Position numbers and translations under genes: made by a program. The notes under the pieces are model-generated. The model saw only the letters and a program-made list of their open reading frames with translations, searched no databases and was not told where the DNA came from. DNA of 64,000 nt from NCBI RefSeq assembly GCF_900115625.1, contig NZ_FOXD01000005.1, positions 111,611 through 175,610 on the forward strand. Direction: 5' to 3'. This document shows, piece by piece, positions 1 to 9,749 of the stretch (positions are counted from its first letter, which is position 1; each line of letters opens with the position of its first letter). The stretch comes from Salibacterium halotolerans. Lineage in GTDB: Bacteria; Bacillota; Bacilli; Bacillales; Marinococcaceae.

Positions 1-1
1 C

Positions 2-127
2 ACGTATACAGTCTCCAAGTATGATGGACCATCCGGCCTGACATGGTTACAAAACGAAGCAGAAGCTCTTGCGATAGGAGCATTTCTCGTTGGAAAAAGT
101 GTATATGACCGTGTGATGAACAAGTAA
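2..127 (+). CDS. C-terminal end of an unidentified protein (partial)
   Basis: An open frame enters from the left edge and stops with TAA at 125-127, giving 41 residues that end in SVYDRVMNK. Only the tail is present, so neither start nor full length is known. A hairpin with a T run follows six bases later, which supports this being a genuine gene end. I do not recognise the family from this short piece. Confidence 0.55.
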   Translation, partial: TYTVSKYDGPSGLTWLQNEAEALAIGAFLVGKSVYDRVMNK

Positions 128-132
128 CAGCC

Positions 133-164
133 AAGAAGATGCCTGCAGCGGTATCTTCTTTTTT
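133..164 (+). terminator. Rho-independent terminator of the partial gene
   Basis: An 11-bp stem (AAGAAGATGCC at 133-143 with GGTATCTTCTT at 150-160, one G-U pair) around a 6-base loop is followed by TTTT. It lies just after the stop codon at 127. Confidence 0.75.
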
Positions 165-398
165 GGTTCGTTCCGGTAGATCAGATAAAAAACAGGCAGA
201 AACAGAAAGCATTTGAAAGCATGAATGTCTTTCAGATAGGAAGAGACCCGAATATATTAAAAATGTTTAGAAAAACTTTTAAATACTCTGTTTTCTTTTT
301 GATTCTGATATGATACACTCATTCTCGGAAATCGACAGAACGGTTTTGTGACCGCTGTGGCGGGTGTAGAGAATTTCAGAGTGGAGGGAGGCTTTCAT

Positions 399-1091
399 AT
401 GTTGAAGGCAGTAAAAGAAAAGGTTGCCAAGCAGGATTCCTGCCGGGTGGAAAGAGCAGCCGGACGCATCGAAAACCCCGTGGAAAAAGAGAAACAGACA
501 GCACGCTTTAGAAACAAAGAAGAAGAGAAATGGAACCATTTTCTTCATCAGGAGATAGAGACGTACCTTTATACTATTCATCCATCGTTTCTGCTTCATC
601 CTGACGCGATGCGCGCACTTCATAATAGATTGCTTGCCCGGTCGAAAGGCAGACGTTTGGTCTCACTGCATGTCACGAGTGAAGTAAATCTGGCGCTGGA
701 TTTTTATCAATCTGATTTAACTTTCTTTCTCGAGTATCTTGAAAAGAAAGGCTTTCAGCTTTCAGGAAATGAAGAACGTTTGATGAAGGCAATGCAGAAT
801 AAATTGAGCGAAAACAATTATTATATCTATTTTGAACGCTTCGGAGACTTCGCGGCAGACGCCGTTACACTGGAAAAGGCTCTACTGGACTACCTGGAGA
901 CCGCCGGTTCTCAAAATAAGTACGGAAGCGGGAGAATGGATTTCCTCGTGAAATATTTAATCAATAAAGAACTTCTCAATCCTGAGGTGAATCACAAAAA
1001 AATGAGGAAACTGGTAAAATCACTGGAACGCAGGTACGCCGGCAGCAGAAAAACGGGACGACCGGACCGGGAAATGAGTCAAATCAGCTGA
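399..1091 (+). CDS. Conserved hypothetical protein, 230 aa
   Basis: The frame is open from 348, but the ATG at 399 follows a GGAGGGAG site with normal spacing and gives a 230-residue protein. It is charged, rich in Lys and Glu near the N terminus, with no signal peptide and no clear membrane segment, so it should be cytoplasmic. The middle (about residues 50-190) looks helical. It is monocistronic: a terminator follows the stop directly and there is a 270-base gap upstream. I do not recognise a family or catalytic motif. Confidence 0.7.
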   Translation: MLKAVKEKVAKQDSCRVERAAGRIENPVEKEKQTARFRNKEEEKWNHFLHQEIETYLYTIHPSFLLHPDAMRALHNRLLARSKGRRLVSLHVTSEVNLALDFYQSDLTFFLEYLEKKGFQLSGNEERLMKAMQNKLSENNYYIYFERFGDFAADAVTLEKALLDYLETAGSQNKYGSGRMDFLVKYLINKELLNPEVNHKKMRKLVKSLERRYAGSRKTGRPDREMSQIS

Positions 1092-1095
1092 TGAA

Positions 1096-1138
1096 AAAGG
1101 GCAGACCTTCTAAAAATAAGGATAGGTCTGCTTTTTTC
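1096..1138 (+). terminator. Rho-independent terminator
   Basis: The stem GCAGACC (1101-1107) / GGTCTGC (1125-1131) is extended by flanking A and T runs (AAAAAG / CTTTTTT). It sits right after the stop of the 230-aa protein. Confidence 0.7.
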
Positions 1139-1218
1139 ATGGCAGAAATATCTTTTCGTCTAATCCGGGTTGTGGGAAAATAGGATAAAAGACAAAATAC
1201 GCTCGAGGAGGGAGAACC

Positions 1219-1530
1219 ATGAAGAAGCCGATGCCGGAGTTTTTTTCTGAAAAAATTCAGGAGGCCAAGGAACAGTTTGAGCGTACGATTGACTGTAAAC
1301 ACACGGAGTTTGATGATCTGTACCCGTATATGAATGAACAGCCGCAGTTTTTTTGGTACAAACGCTACGTGGCCTGGCAGGATCTTCTTACCATCGTCCG
1401 TCTCGCTCAGGAACTCGATATAGACTGGCAGACAGAGTTTCAGAACAGCCAGGTATCCTTTATAAAAAATAAAGTACTCGACGCCAAAGTACTTGATGAA
1501 TGGTATGGTAAAAAACGGACAGAAGCTTAG
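1219..1530 (+). CDS. Small hypothetical protein, 103 aa
   Basis: The ATG at 1219 follows GAGGAGGGAG with good spacing. The 103-residue product is acidic and aromatic-rich (PQFFWYKRYVAWQDLL in the middle), without signal peptide or membrane segment. It stands alone between two terminators and converges on the YjiH-type gene. No family recognised. Confidence 0.7.
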   Translation: MKKPMPEFFSEKIQEAKEQFERTIDCKHTEFDDLYPYMNEQPQFFWYKRYVAWQDLLTIVRLAQELDIDWQTEFQNSQVSFIKNKVLDAKVLDEWYGKKRTEA

Positions 1531-1564
1531 AAAACCCGGGTGCCTGAGCGGCATCCGGGTTTTG
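1531..1564. terminator. Bidirectional terminator between convergent genes
   Basis: A near-perfect 14-bp stem (AAAACCCGGGTGCC, 1531-1544, with GGCATCCGGGTTTT, 1550-1563) has A and T runs on either side. It can therefore stop transcription of both the 103-aa gene and the leftward YjiH-type gene that ends at 1566. Confidence 0.8.
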
Positions 1565-1565
1565 T

Positions 1566-2912
1566 TTAAAAAATAAGATGGGCACAGCCGATGATAACCG
1601 GCAGCGTAATAATGGTTCGTTCCAAAAAGATGAGAACAAGATCGATAAAGCTGATCGGCAGTTTGGATGCGAGCAGAAGCCCGCCGACTTCCGACATGTA
1701 AATTAACTGCGTGACAGAAAGCGCGGCAATAACAAATCGTGTCAATTCGCTTTCAATGCCCGCACCGAGAATAGAGGGAAGCAGCATATCGGCGAATCCG
1801 ACAAGCATTGTTTCGGAAGCTTTCACCGCTTCAGGAACCTGCAGGAGGTCAAGAAGCGGGACAAACGGTGAACCGATAACAGCAAAGAAAGGTGTATTCT
1901 CCGCAATGACAACGGCTGTCGTACCAAGAGCCATCACGACTGGAAGTACGCCGATCCACATATCGAGGACGTTTTTGACGCCTCCGGTTAATATCGACGA
2001 GACTTTATTGCCTGCTGCTGTGCGGGACGCTTCGCGGAAGCCGTACTGAAAGACATTCATCGAGTCCGGGCGCGGCTGCTCCCGGGACACCGAGCCTCCA
2101 TCAGCATAGACATCTTTTTTGCGGGATAAAGGCGGTATTCTCGGCATAATAAGGGCTGCCACGAATCCTGCTGCAACGATCGTTATATAATAGGGAAGAA
2201 TATAGGCCGTCAGGTTCATATCAGACAGAATGACGATGCTGAATGTAATCGACACGACGGAAAAGGTCGTTCCAATGACCGCGGCTTCCCGTTTCGAGTA
2301 ATGCCCCTGTTCGTACTGCTTATTCGTTAACAGAACGCCGATTGTGCCGTCGCCAAGCCATGATGCCGCGCAGTCAATGGACGACCTGCCAGGAAGGGTG
2401 AACAGCGGACGCATAATCGGCGATAACACTGCTCCACAGAATTCCAGAAGGCCGAATTGCAGCAGAAACGGCAGAAAGATCCCGGCGAACAGAAATACCG
2501 TAACCAGAAGAGGTATCAGGTCTTCAAGCAGTAACCCTCCGGTTGCGCTGGATATCAGCCACTCCGGCCCTAAATCAAACAGCACAATGATGGAAAGAAT
2601 AAAACCTAAGAGACGGATTACAAGCCAGGAAAGATCCACCGCAAAAAGGGAGTTCATGAAACCGCCCTGGGGAGGACGTACCGCTGCAATCAGCGAACCA
2701 ACTGCCGCGATCCCCATAAAAAGAGAAGCAGCAGCAGGGAGGACCGGCCCTGCCCAGCCCCCGAGCAGATCGGCCAGAAACGCGACCGGAATAGTAATCT
2801 CCCCATCGATACGCATCGGAATCATAAAAAGGAAAATGCCGATGGCTGAAAAGAAAAGAAAGCGCAGGGGAGACGCTTCTGTTTGTGAGTGTGTGTCATT
2901 GTTCATGTTCAT
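1566..2912 (-). CDS. YjiH-family nucleoside-recognition (Gate) membrane protein
   Basis: A 448-residue polytopic membrane protein with about ten hydrophobic segments. It resembles YjiH-type proteins of the nucleoside-recognition (Gate) superfamily; a typical stretch is the glycine-rich LGDGTIGVLLTNKQYEQG region near residue 190. The substrate of this family is not firmly known; a nucleoside-like or small-ion substrate is inference. The start at 2912 is preceded by a weak GAGGTAGGA site. Upstream, TGTATAAAT occurs twice on the plus strand (2943-2951 and 2963-2971), which could be a control site. It is monocistronic and ends at the shared terminator. Confidence 0.75.
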   Translation of the reverse strand: MNMNNDTHSQTEASPLRFLFFSAIGIFLFMIPMRIDGEITIPVAFLADLLGGWAGPVLPAAASLFMGIAAVGSLIAAVRPPQGGFMNSLFAVDLSWLVIRLLGFILSIIVLFDLGPEWLISSATGGLLLEDLIPLLVTVFLFAGIFLPFLLQFGLLEFCGAVLSPIMRPLFTLPGRSSIDCAASWLGDGTIGVLLTNKQYEQGHYSKREAAVIGTTFSVVSITFSIVILSDMNLTAYILPYYITIVAAGFVAALIMPRIPPLSRKKDVYADGGSVSREQPRPDSMNVFQYGFREASRTAAGNKVSSILTGGVKNVLDMWIGVLPVVMALGTTAVVIAENTPFFAVIGSPFVPLLDLLQVPEAVKASETMLVGFADMLLPSILGAGIESELTRFVIAALSVTQLIYMSEVGGLLLASKLPISFIDLVLIFLERTIITLPVIIGCAHLIF

Positions 2913-3053
2913 GTCCTACCTCTCATTTCTATATCAAGTTAGTGTATAAATACATAATTCGATGTATAAATTTACAAACGTAATTATATAGGAGGCAGGC
3001 ACGGTATACAATAGGTAATATAAATTTCAAACAATTAAAAGTAAAAGAAACGC

Positions 3054-3833
3054 TTAAAGTACGCCGGGAAGATCTTTAAGAGACTGAATATCAGCATCGA
3101 AAGAAACAGGGTGCCCCGCTTTTTTTCCAGTCCGGTTCAACCAGATACTCCGTATACCGGCTTTATTGGCGCCGTCGATATCAGTCAAAAGGTTGTCGCC
3201 GATCATAGCAGCATCCTCCGGTTTGGTATCAAGCAGTCTTAAAGCATGATGAAATATAGAGGGATCCGGTTTTCCGAATCCAAAGGCTCCGGAGATGACA
3301 ATGTAGTCAAAGTAATGGACAAGCGGCGGGGTCATTTCAAGCTTCGTGTTCTGCAGCGAAGGTGCTCCGTTTGTAAGCAGCAGCAGATGATAGTCTTGTT
3401 TGAGTTCTGCAAGAACATCAAATGTTTCAGGATAAACATAAGCAAGATGCATGCGGTGATACGGAAACCGGGCAGCCAGCCGGTTTCCAAGTTCAGTGTC
3501 CTGGATACCATGGCGGTGCAGGGATTTTGTCCATGTGCGCTGTTGAAAGTCGGGCATTTCTTTATTCATAAGGCGGAATCCTTTATCTATTTTATCCGGA
3601 AATGTTCCCCAGAGTCCTTCAAATGGATTAATGCCTATTTTTTGAGTGAAGCTGTAGGATTCATATCCAGCATACAGTTCCTTTGCGGTTTCACGGACCG
3701 TTTCTTCAAAAGTTTCTGAATCTATACCTGTTACTTCGGCAGCTTCCATACAGACAGCTCTTAATGCTTCTTTTACACTTTTTTTATCCCAAAGCAGTGT
3801 ATCGTCCAAGTCAAATAATAAAGTATTTACCAT
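3054..3833 (-). CDS. HAD-superfamily phosphatase (YsaA/YjjG-like)
   Basis: This 259-residue protein carries the haloacid dehalogenase motifs in order: motif I LLFDLDDTLL near the N terminus (nucleophile Asp plus the +2 Asp), motif II LLLTNG, motif III Lys within FGFGKPDP, and motif IV MIGDNLLTDIDGA. The cap region of about 100 residues after motif I fits the C1-capped subgroup that includes YsaA of Bacillus subtilis and the nucleotidase YjjG. Substrate (phosphoserine or a pyrimidine nucleotide) cannot be chosen from sequence. A GAAAGGGGA ribosome site precedes the ATG at 3833. No operon partner. Confidence 0.8.
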   Translation of the reverse strand: MVNTLLFDLDDTLLWDKKSVKEALRAVCMEAAEVTGIDSETFEETVRETAKELYAGYESYSFTQKIGINPFEGLWGTFPDKIDKGFRLMNKEMPDFQQRTWTKSLHRHGIQDTELGNRLAARFPYHRMHLAYVYPETFDVLAELKQDYHLLLLTNGAPSLQNTKLEMTPPLVHYFDYIVISGAFGFGKPDPSIFHHALRLLDTKPEDAAMIGDNLLTDIDGANKAGIRSIWLNRTGKKAGHPVSFDADIQSLKDLPGVL

Positions 3834-4313
3834 AATCGATTCCCCTTTCTTATTCTTTTTGTTATTATAACCTCCGAAGCCGGTTCAAGCACCAAAGAAT
3901 TTTATCAGAGGTCTTTTCATCTATCGGAAATGATGTACAATATGATTAGACACTCGGCTCCTGCCGGCTGCGTTACAGTTTGAGGACAGTAGTAAGCGTT
4001 TCAACTGGATAGCAGCGATATCGATTTAACGAATGTGTATCCGGTTTCGCAATTTTTTTTTGCAGTACATTTCACCTGGTTTCTTCTTATTTATTAACGC
4101 GGGCCATGAGAGCGCATATTTAACTGCACAGCTTTTGAGAAGGCTTTACCCGCATGTTAGAATAAAATATAGCGTTATAGAAAAAGGAAAATAGGTTTGT
4201 AACAAATGAGAGGGGGGAGTGGAAAACATCCGCCTTAAATATTGCAATGATACCGGAATGTCTACATATTTTACAAAAGCCAACTATCACGTACCATTTG
4301 GAGGTAGAGCCAG
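3834..4313. other. 480-base gene-free region upstream of odhA
   Basis: No supported gene lies here. It holds the HAD gene's ribosome site, a possible promoter at 3914-3941, a T9 tract at 4053-4061 and the odhA ribosome site (GGAGG at 4301-4305). If the candidate promoter is right, the odhA leader is about 365 bases. I see no known riboswitch fold in it. Confidence 0.5.
3914..3941 (+). promoter_or_regulatory. Possible odhA promoter
   Basis: TTTTCA (3914-3919) and TACAAT (3936-3941) are 16 bases apart. The -35 match is weak, and this is only the best pair seen in the region. Confidence 0.3.
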
Positions 4314-7148
4314 ATGAGCAAAAACGAAGCCGGGCAGGCACCATGGGAAGAATTTTTCGGGCCGAACCTGGGCTACTTAATGGACCTTTACGAACAATAC
4401 AAAGAAGACCCCGAATCCATTGATGAAGAAACCAGGGAATGGTTTGACACGTACGGCGCTCCAAAAGACCAGAACCTTGATACCAGCGGGGCGGCAATGC
4501 CGGCTGAATCCACAGCTTCTGAAAGGGATATCATCAATAAAACAGCTGCAGCTGTGAGACTCGCCGGCAATATCAGAATACACGGGCACCTTTCAGCCGA
4601 TGTGAATCCTCTGCAGGAACCCGGAGGCGAAACATCATTTCTGAAAAGTGAAGAATACGGCTTATCAGAAGAAGATCTCAAGCGTATGCCCGCTGATTTG
4701 TTCTGTCCGGATGCTCCGAATCATATCGAAAACGGTCTGGAAGCCGTGAATCATCTGAAGAGAATGTACACCAGATCGATTGCATTTGAATTTGAACACG
4801 TACACGACGTGGAAGAACACCAGTGGTTGAACAAACAGGTGGAATCCGGCGAAATTTACCGTTCGCTTTCAGACGATAAACGAAAAAAAGCATTGCAGAG
4901 TCTCACTGATGTAGAGAGCTTTGAGCAGTTCGTTCATAAAACATTTACCGGTCAGAAACGTTTCTCCATAGAAGGCGTGGACACACTCGTACCAATGCTG
5001 GATGACTTTGCCCAGGACGCGATCAAAGACGGAGCAAGAGACGTCATGATCGGCATGGCCCACCGCGGCCGGCTGAGTGTTTTGGCGCACGTACTTGGAA
5101 AACCTTATGATCTTATTTTCTCTGAATTCCAGCATGCACCGAATAAAGACCTGGTTCCATCCGAAGGTTCCATCGGGATCAACTACGGATGGACCGGAGA
5201 CGTTAAGTACCACCTGGGCGCCCATAAAAAGGTGGAACAGGAAGCGTTTGAATCCCGAATTACATTGGCCAACAACCCGAGCCACCTGGAGTTTGTCAAC
5301 CCGGTGGTAGAAGGTTATGCGCGGGCTTCCCAGGATGACAGCTCCCGTCCGGGCTTCCCGCAGCAGGATACATCCAGGGCAGCCGCCGTACTGATTCACG
5401 GAGACGCTGCATTTCCAGGTGAAGGCATTGTAACAGAGACACTGAATATGAGCCGCCTGAAAGGCTATCAGACGGGAGGAACCCTCCACATTATCGCCAA
5501 CAACCAGCTTGGGTTTACGACGGACACTCATGATTCAAGATCAACGACGTATGCAAGCGACCCCGCGAAAGGTTTTGAGATTCCTATCGTGCATGTCAAT
5601 GCCGACGACCCGGACGCATGTATGGCGGCTGTGAAGCTGGCTTATGAGTACAGAGACCGTTTCAGCAAAGATTTTCTTATCGACTTAATCGGATACCGGA
5701 GATTCGGACACAACGAGATGGACGAGCCGGCATCGACACAGCCGCACATGTATGATGTCATTAAACAACACCCTACTGTCCGGAAAGTCTATGCGGATGA
5801 ACTTGAAAAAGAAAACATCCTGAACAGCGGTGAACCCGACAAAATGAAGCAGGATGCGCAGCAGTTTCTGTCTTCCCAGTATGAAAAAGTGGCAGACGCC
5901 ATGCAGGAAGAACCCCAGGAAGAAGACATCCCCGAAGAAGTGGAACGCAGACTTCCTATTGTTGATACGTCTTATGATGCAGAGGAACTGAAACGGGTTA
6001 ACAAGGAGCTTATAACTTGGCCGGAAGGTTTCAGTGTCTTCCCGAAACTGAAAAAAATACTGGAACGCCGTCACGGACAGCTCGAAGAAGGCGGTAAAAT
6101 CGACTGGGCACATGCAGAAACACTTGCCTATGCGACAATTATTTCCGACGGCACTCCGGTACGCCTTACCGGACAGGATACCCAGCGCGGAACCTTTGCC
6201 CAGCGTCATCTTGTTCTGCATGACTACAAAAACGGAGATATTTATTCGCCGCTTCATACACTGTCTACAGCTGACGCTTCCTTTGCGATTTATAACAGCC
6301 CGCTTTCCGAAGCATCTATTGTCGGGTTTGAATACGGGTATAATGTTCATGAACCGACGACCCTTGTGCTGTGGGAAGCCCAGTTTGGCGATTTTGCCAA
6401 TGCCGCACAGGTCATTTTTGATCAGTTTGTTTCCGCCGGCCGGGCGAAATGGGGACAAAAATCCGGCATCGTATTCCTGCTTCCGCATGCCTATGAAGGG
6501 CAGGGTCCGGAACATTCCAGTGCGCGGCTGGAACGTTTCCTCACACTGGCAGCGGAGAACAACTGGAATGTTGCCAACCTGACAAGCTCCGCCCAGTACT
6601 TTCATCTGCTGCGCAGGCAGGCGGCAACACTTGGAACCGAAGAAATGAGACCGCTCGTTCTTATGACACCAAAGAGTCTTTTACGAAATCAAAACGTTGC
6701 ATCTGCACCGGAAGAACTAACGAACGATCATTTTCATCCGGTGATGGAAGAGCCATTAACCGGGAAAGAAAAAGACAAGGTAACCCGGATGATTTTTGCT
6801 TCCGGCAAAATAGCTGTTGACCTGCATGAAGCAATAGATGAAGACGATGTGCCGGACTGGCTCCATATTATACGGGTCGAAGAGCTCTACCCATTCCCGG
6901 GTGAAGAAATCAAACAGATTATGGACCAGTACCCGAATGTTAATGAACTTCAATGGATTCAGGAAGAGCCTGAAAACATGGGAGCGTGGAGTTATATTCA
7001 ACCGCTTCTGCGCGGTATTGCACCGGAACATGCAGAAACCGGCTATATCGGAAGAAGAAGACGCTCCAGTCCGTCTGAAGGCGATCCAAAAGCACACAAA
7101 AAAGAACAGACCCGTATCATTAACAAAGCTTTGACAGGAAAAGAATAA
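4314..7148 (+). CDS. odhA: 2-oxoglutarate dehydrogenase E1 component
   Basis: The 944-residue product equals the usual length of Bacillus OdhA. It is the thiamine-diphosphate decarboxylase of the 2-oxoglutarate dehydrogenase complex in the TCA cycle; it oxidatively decarboxylates 2-oxoglutarate and passes the succinyl group to lipoyl-E2. Visible family motifs are the N-terminal [16 protein letters not shown], the cofactor region [18 protein letters not shown] (around residue 247), [13 protein letters not shown] (around 460) and the C-terminal [21 protein letters not shown]. The start at 4314 follows GGAGG. It is 13 bases upstream of odhB and clearly cotranscribed with it. The E3 gene is not in this window. 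Confidence 0.97.
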   Translation: MSKNEAGQAPWEEFFGPNLGYLMDLYEQYKEDPESIDEETREWFDTYGAPKDQNLDTSGAAMPAESTASERDIINKTAAAVRLAGNIRIHGHLSADVNPLQEPGGETSFLKSEEYGLSEEDLKRMPADLFCPDAPNHIENGLEAVNHLKRMYTRSIAFEFEHVHDVEEHQWLNKQVESGEIYRSLSDDKRKKALQSLTDVESFEQFVHKTFTGQKRFSIEGVDTLVPMLDDFAQDAIKDGARDVMIGMAHRGRLSVLAHVLGKPYDLIFSEFQHAPNKDLVPSEGSIGINYGWTGDVKYHLGAHKKVEQEAFESRITLANNPSHLEFVNPVVEGYARASQDDSSRPGFPQQDTSRAAAVLIHGDAAFPGEGIVTETLNMSRLKGYQTGGTLHIIANNQLGFTTDTHDSRSTTYASDPAKGFEIPIVHVNADDPDACMAAVKLAYEYRDRFSKDFLIDLIGYRRFGHNEMDEPASTQPHMYDVIKQHPTVRKVYADELEKENILNSGEPDKMKQDAQQFLSSQYEKVADAMQEEPQEEDIPEEVERRLPIVDTSYDAEELKRVNKELITWPEGFSVFPKLKKILERRHGQLEEGGKIDWAHAETLAYATIISDGTPVRLTGQDTQRGTFAQRHLVLHDYKNGDIYSPLHTLSTADASFAIYNSPLSEASIVGFEYGYNVHEPTTLVLWEAQFGDFANAAQVIFDQFVSAGRAKWGQKSGIVFLLPHAYEGQGPEHSSARLERFLTLAAENNWNVANLTSSAQYFHLLRRQAATLGTEEMRPLVLMTPKSLLRNQNVASAPEELTNDHFHPVMEEPLTGKEKDKVTRMIFASGKIAVDLHEAIDEDDVPDWLHIIRVEELYPFPGEEIKQIMDQYPNVNELQWIQEEPENMGAWSYIQPLLRGIAPEHAETGYIGRRRRSSPSEGDPKAHKKEQTRIINKALTGKE

Positions 7149-7161
7149 GGAGGACTCATTC

Positions 7162-8445
7162 ATGGCGGAAATTAAAGTACCAGAGCTTGCGGAATCTATT
7201 ACCGAAGGAACGATTGCAGAGTGGTTGAAACAGCCGGGTGACGCGGTTGAAAAAGGAGAAAACATCGCGGAACTGGAAACAGACAAAATCAATGTGGAAA
7301 TCACATCCGAGCATGCCGGAGTCATTCAGGATTTGTCCAAGGAAGCCGGCGACACCGTTGAAGTCGGCGATGTTATCGGTCATATTGATGAAAGCGGGCA
7401 GGCTTCGGGCTCCACAGGCGGCGCTGCTCCCGCGCAGGAAAGTGAACCGGAAAAAACACCTGAAAAACCAGCAGAACCGGCTCAAACTTCTCCGTCAGAA
7501 GACGAAAGCAGTGACGAACCGGATGACAACTCCAGCGAACGCCCGGTAGCTTCCCCGGCAGCACGTAAAATGGCCAGAGAAAAAGGTCTGGATTTAAACG
7601 CTGTACCGACTAAAGATCCAATGGGCCGGGTACGAAAAGAAGATGTAGAGAACTATGAAAGCAATAAAGCCGCAGCTTCTGCCGCCAAAGAGCAGACATC
7701 CGCCAAGGAAAGTGCTCCTGCACCGAAAGATGAATTTGACGGAAAGCCGGTGGAACGCCAAAGAATGTCAAGACGCCGTCAGACGATTGCGAGCCGCCTG
7801 GTTGATGTTCAGCAGAACACAGCCATGCTTTCCACCTTTAACGAAATTGATATGAGTGCTGTAATGGATATTCGTAAACGCTGGAAAGAGACCTTCCAGG
7901 AGCAGCACGATGTTCGTCTGGGCTTCATGTCTTTCTTCACCAAAGCCGTCATTGCAGCTCTTAAACAATTCCCGCTTCTTAATGCGGAAATTGACGGTAA
8001 CGAAATTATTCAGAAGCAGTTTTATGACATTGGTATGGCTGTATCCACTGAAAACGGTTTGATTGTTCCTGTTGTGAAAGATGCAGACCGCAAATCATTT
8101 GCCGAGCTCGAACAGGAAGTTGTCGATCTTTCCCTGAAAGCCCGCGACAACAAATTATCACTGAGTGAACTGCAGGGAGGATCCTTTACGATCACAAACG
8201 GCGGCGTATTTGGATCGCTTCTCTCGACACCGATTCTGAATGCTCCGCAGGTTGGTATTCTCGGCATGCACAAAATCCAGTGGCGTCCGGTGGCAATCGA
8301 CCAGGAGAACATGGAAAACCGGCCGATGATGTACATCGCGCTGTCCTATGACCACCGGATTGTAGACGGAAAAGAAGCCGTCAGCTTTCTTGTTAAAATC
8401 AAGGAACTCCTGGAAAATCCGGAATCCCTCATGCTTGAGGGTTAA
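7162..8445 (+). CDS. odhB: Dihydrolipoyl succinyltransferase, E2 of the 2-oxoglutarate dehydrogenase complex
   Basis: A 427-residue E2 subunit that transfers the succinyl group from lipoate to CoA. In order: an N-terminal lipoyl domain (lipoylated Lys in [11 protein letters not shown] near residue 43), an acidic Pro/Glu/Ser-rich linker (about 80-125), a peripheral subunit-binding domain ([18 protein letters not shown]), a second linker, and the catalytic domain ending in the active-site motif SYDHRIVDG. The start follows AAGGAGGA at 7148-7155. It follows odhA by 13 bases in one operon. A large hairpin starts 41 bases after the stop. Confidence 0.97.
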   Translation: MAEIKVPELAESITEGTIAEWLKQPGDAVEKGENIAELETDKINVEITSEHAGVIQDLSKEAGDTVEVGDVIGHIDESGQASGSTGGAAPAQESEPEKTPEKPAEPAQTSPSEDESSDEPDDNSSERPVASPAARKMAREKGLDLNAVPTKDPMGRVRKEDVENYESNKAAASAAKEQTSAKESAPAPKDEFDGKPVERQRMSRRRQTIASRLVDVQQNTAMLSTFNEIDMSAVMDIRKRWKETFQEQHDVRLGFMSFFTKAVIAALKQFPLLNAEIDGNEIIQKQFYDIGMAVSTENGLIVPVVKDADRKSFAELEQEVVDLSLKARDNKLSLSELQGGSFTITNGGVFGSLLSTPILNAPQVGILGMHKIQWRPVAIDQENMENRPMMYIALSYDHRIVDGKEAVSFLVKIKELLENPESLMLEG

Positions 8446-8486
8446 TAAAGAATGAAAAGAGTCTGGGACAAAACCTTTATAAGATA

Positions 8487-8528
8487 GAAGAATGCCGAAC
8501 GATTTCTTAAAATCGTTCGGCATTCTTC
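8487..8528. terminator. Long hairpin after odhB, possible terminator
   Basis: A perfect 18-bp stem (8487-8504 with 8511-8528) closes a 6-base loop. It lacks a strong T run on either side, so it may stop odhAB transcription only weakly, or may belong to the repeat element at whose left end it sits. Confidence 0.5.
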
Positions 8529-8970
8529 ATTTCTGAGATACACCGCTGCTCCAAAATGTTTTGCTTTTACTCCGGAGTACAAAGGCGTTATCAGTTCGCT
8601 GGGGCTCACCGTGTCTTCTTTGCCCCGGCATGGCTCGAAAAAGAGGAAGATCGGCTAAGAGCCCTGCGCCGGGTGTCGAAGCCACCACAGCTCGCGGCCG
8701 TGGTCCCACCGTATCAGCTGCTTATTGAAACCGACGAACCCCGGCCGTTCCAGGGCCCGTTTGCCGGAATCGAAACCACCCATGAGCTGCTCCGCGATGT
8801 GATCACGACACCAGCCGGTATAACGGAGGAAAGGGAAGCAGTTCCGGCCGTACGGATGCAGAACAATGCAGGGCGGATGTACGGTGGTTCGTAGAAAATG
8901 GAGGCGTTTGTTTGTTTCGTTCAGGTTGGATGGAAAGCGGGGGGACGGATGTTCATTGGGAATGGGTCCC

Positions 8971-9317
8971 AAGGCACTTTAGGGAGTTGAGCGCCCCCTT
9001 AAACGTCGTTAAGCATGGCTCATGAGACACTTTAGAGTGCCCGGTGCGCCCATAAACGTCATTATGAATGATTCATAAAGCACTTTAGAGGGTTTCGTAC
9101 CCCTGTAAACGTCATCATGAGCGAATCCAGGTTGCGTTCAGCCGGGAAACGAACAGGTCGACGCAGCAAAGAGCCCGCGTCGCTGCATGAAAAGTAGGAT
9201 GAATAGTCCATAAGGCACTTTAGAGGGTTCAGCGCCCTCTTAAACGTCGTTAAGCATGTCGCCTGAGGCACTTTGAAGTGACAGGTGCACCCTTAAACGC
9301 CATTATTCTGTGGAGGT
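8971..9317. repeat. 53-bp-period repeat array (five units)
   Basis: Five units share CACTTTAGAG, a GC-rich centre able to form a small stem, and TAAACGTC followed by RTTA. CACTTT starts at 8975, 9028, 9081, 9216 and 9269, so spacing is 53, 53, 135 and 53. Units 1 and 4 are alike, as are units 2 and 5, and the offset between these pairs is exactly 241, which indicates a block duplication. A period of 53 is not a multiple of three, so the array is not coding. Confidence 0.7.
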
Positions 9318-9668
9318 ACGTCACGTGCGGGCGCCGACGTGCCCCGCATCCTGTGGGGTACCCGTGATTCATGATTTTCTCAGCAGGAGCCGAAGCATTT
9401 TGACTCCACTGCTATGCGGCTCTTGAACAACGCCGCAAGACATTCGTGTTTTCCTGCGCCTTCTTTATTCTTGTCCCAGATTTTTTTAGTAACAGGCCGT
9501 GTACTGCAGGACGGCTGGTCGGAAAATACGGCAGGCGGATTCATGTGATCATGATTATTTTTACTCCTGTTTCAACCTCAAATAATTGTGACATAACCTG
9601 ATGAATATCCACATTATTCGATTAAAACGTAATATATATAAATAAATCAAAATTCCTCATTGTATATA

Positions 9669-9699
9669 TTGATAAATACGTGTACCTCTGTGTTATAAT
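9669..9699 (+). promoter_or_regulatory. Promoter of the HesB-like gene
   Basis: TTGATA (9669-9674) is 19 bases from TATAAT (9694-9699), which has the extended -10 TG at 9691-9692. The long spacer is offset by the extended -10. The ATG at 9750 lies about 45 bases downstream. Confidence 0.5.
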
Positions 9700-9749
9700 C
9701 ATAGTACACAAATAACATGTGATGATATGGAGTGGGGGAGGTCCTGAAT

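Larger units (their letters stand above)
8462..9480. repeat. About 1.0-kb noncoding element with inverted ends
   Basis: The segment between odhB and the next gene is bounded by an inverted 10-mer, TCTGGGACAA at 8462-8471 and TTGTCCCAGA at 9471-9480. Each end continues inward with a hairpin and then a CAAAATG motif: left hairpin 8487-8528 and CAAAATG near 8552; right hairpin TGCGGC/GCCGCA at about 9414-9436 and CATTTTG near 9396. The interior is GC-rich, its open frames on both strands look random, and the right third carries 53-bp repeats. No transposase is recognisable. It may be a nonautonomous mobile element, a remnant, or a structured RNA locus. Confidence 0.5.

Noticed and set aside
3988..4004. 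Possible cre site GTAAGCGTTTCAAC upstream of odhA
   Set aside because: It keeps the AAGCG core but misses the flanking TG and CA positions, so the match is too weak.
5685..6605. Long antisense open frame (306 codons) inside odhA
   Set aside because: It lies wholly within the well-supported odhA gene, has no ribosome site and its composition is that of a shadow frame.
8556..8894. 112-codon open frame inside the repeat element
   Set aside because: No ribosome site, no recognisable motif, and competing open frames on the other strand; more likely noncoding.
9062..9271. Minus-strand frame with repeated NPLKC peptide pattern
   Set aside because: The similarity comes from the 53-bp DNA repeats, whose period is not a multiple of three.
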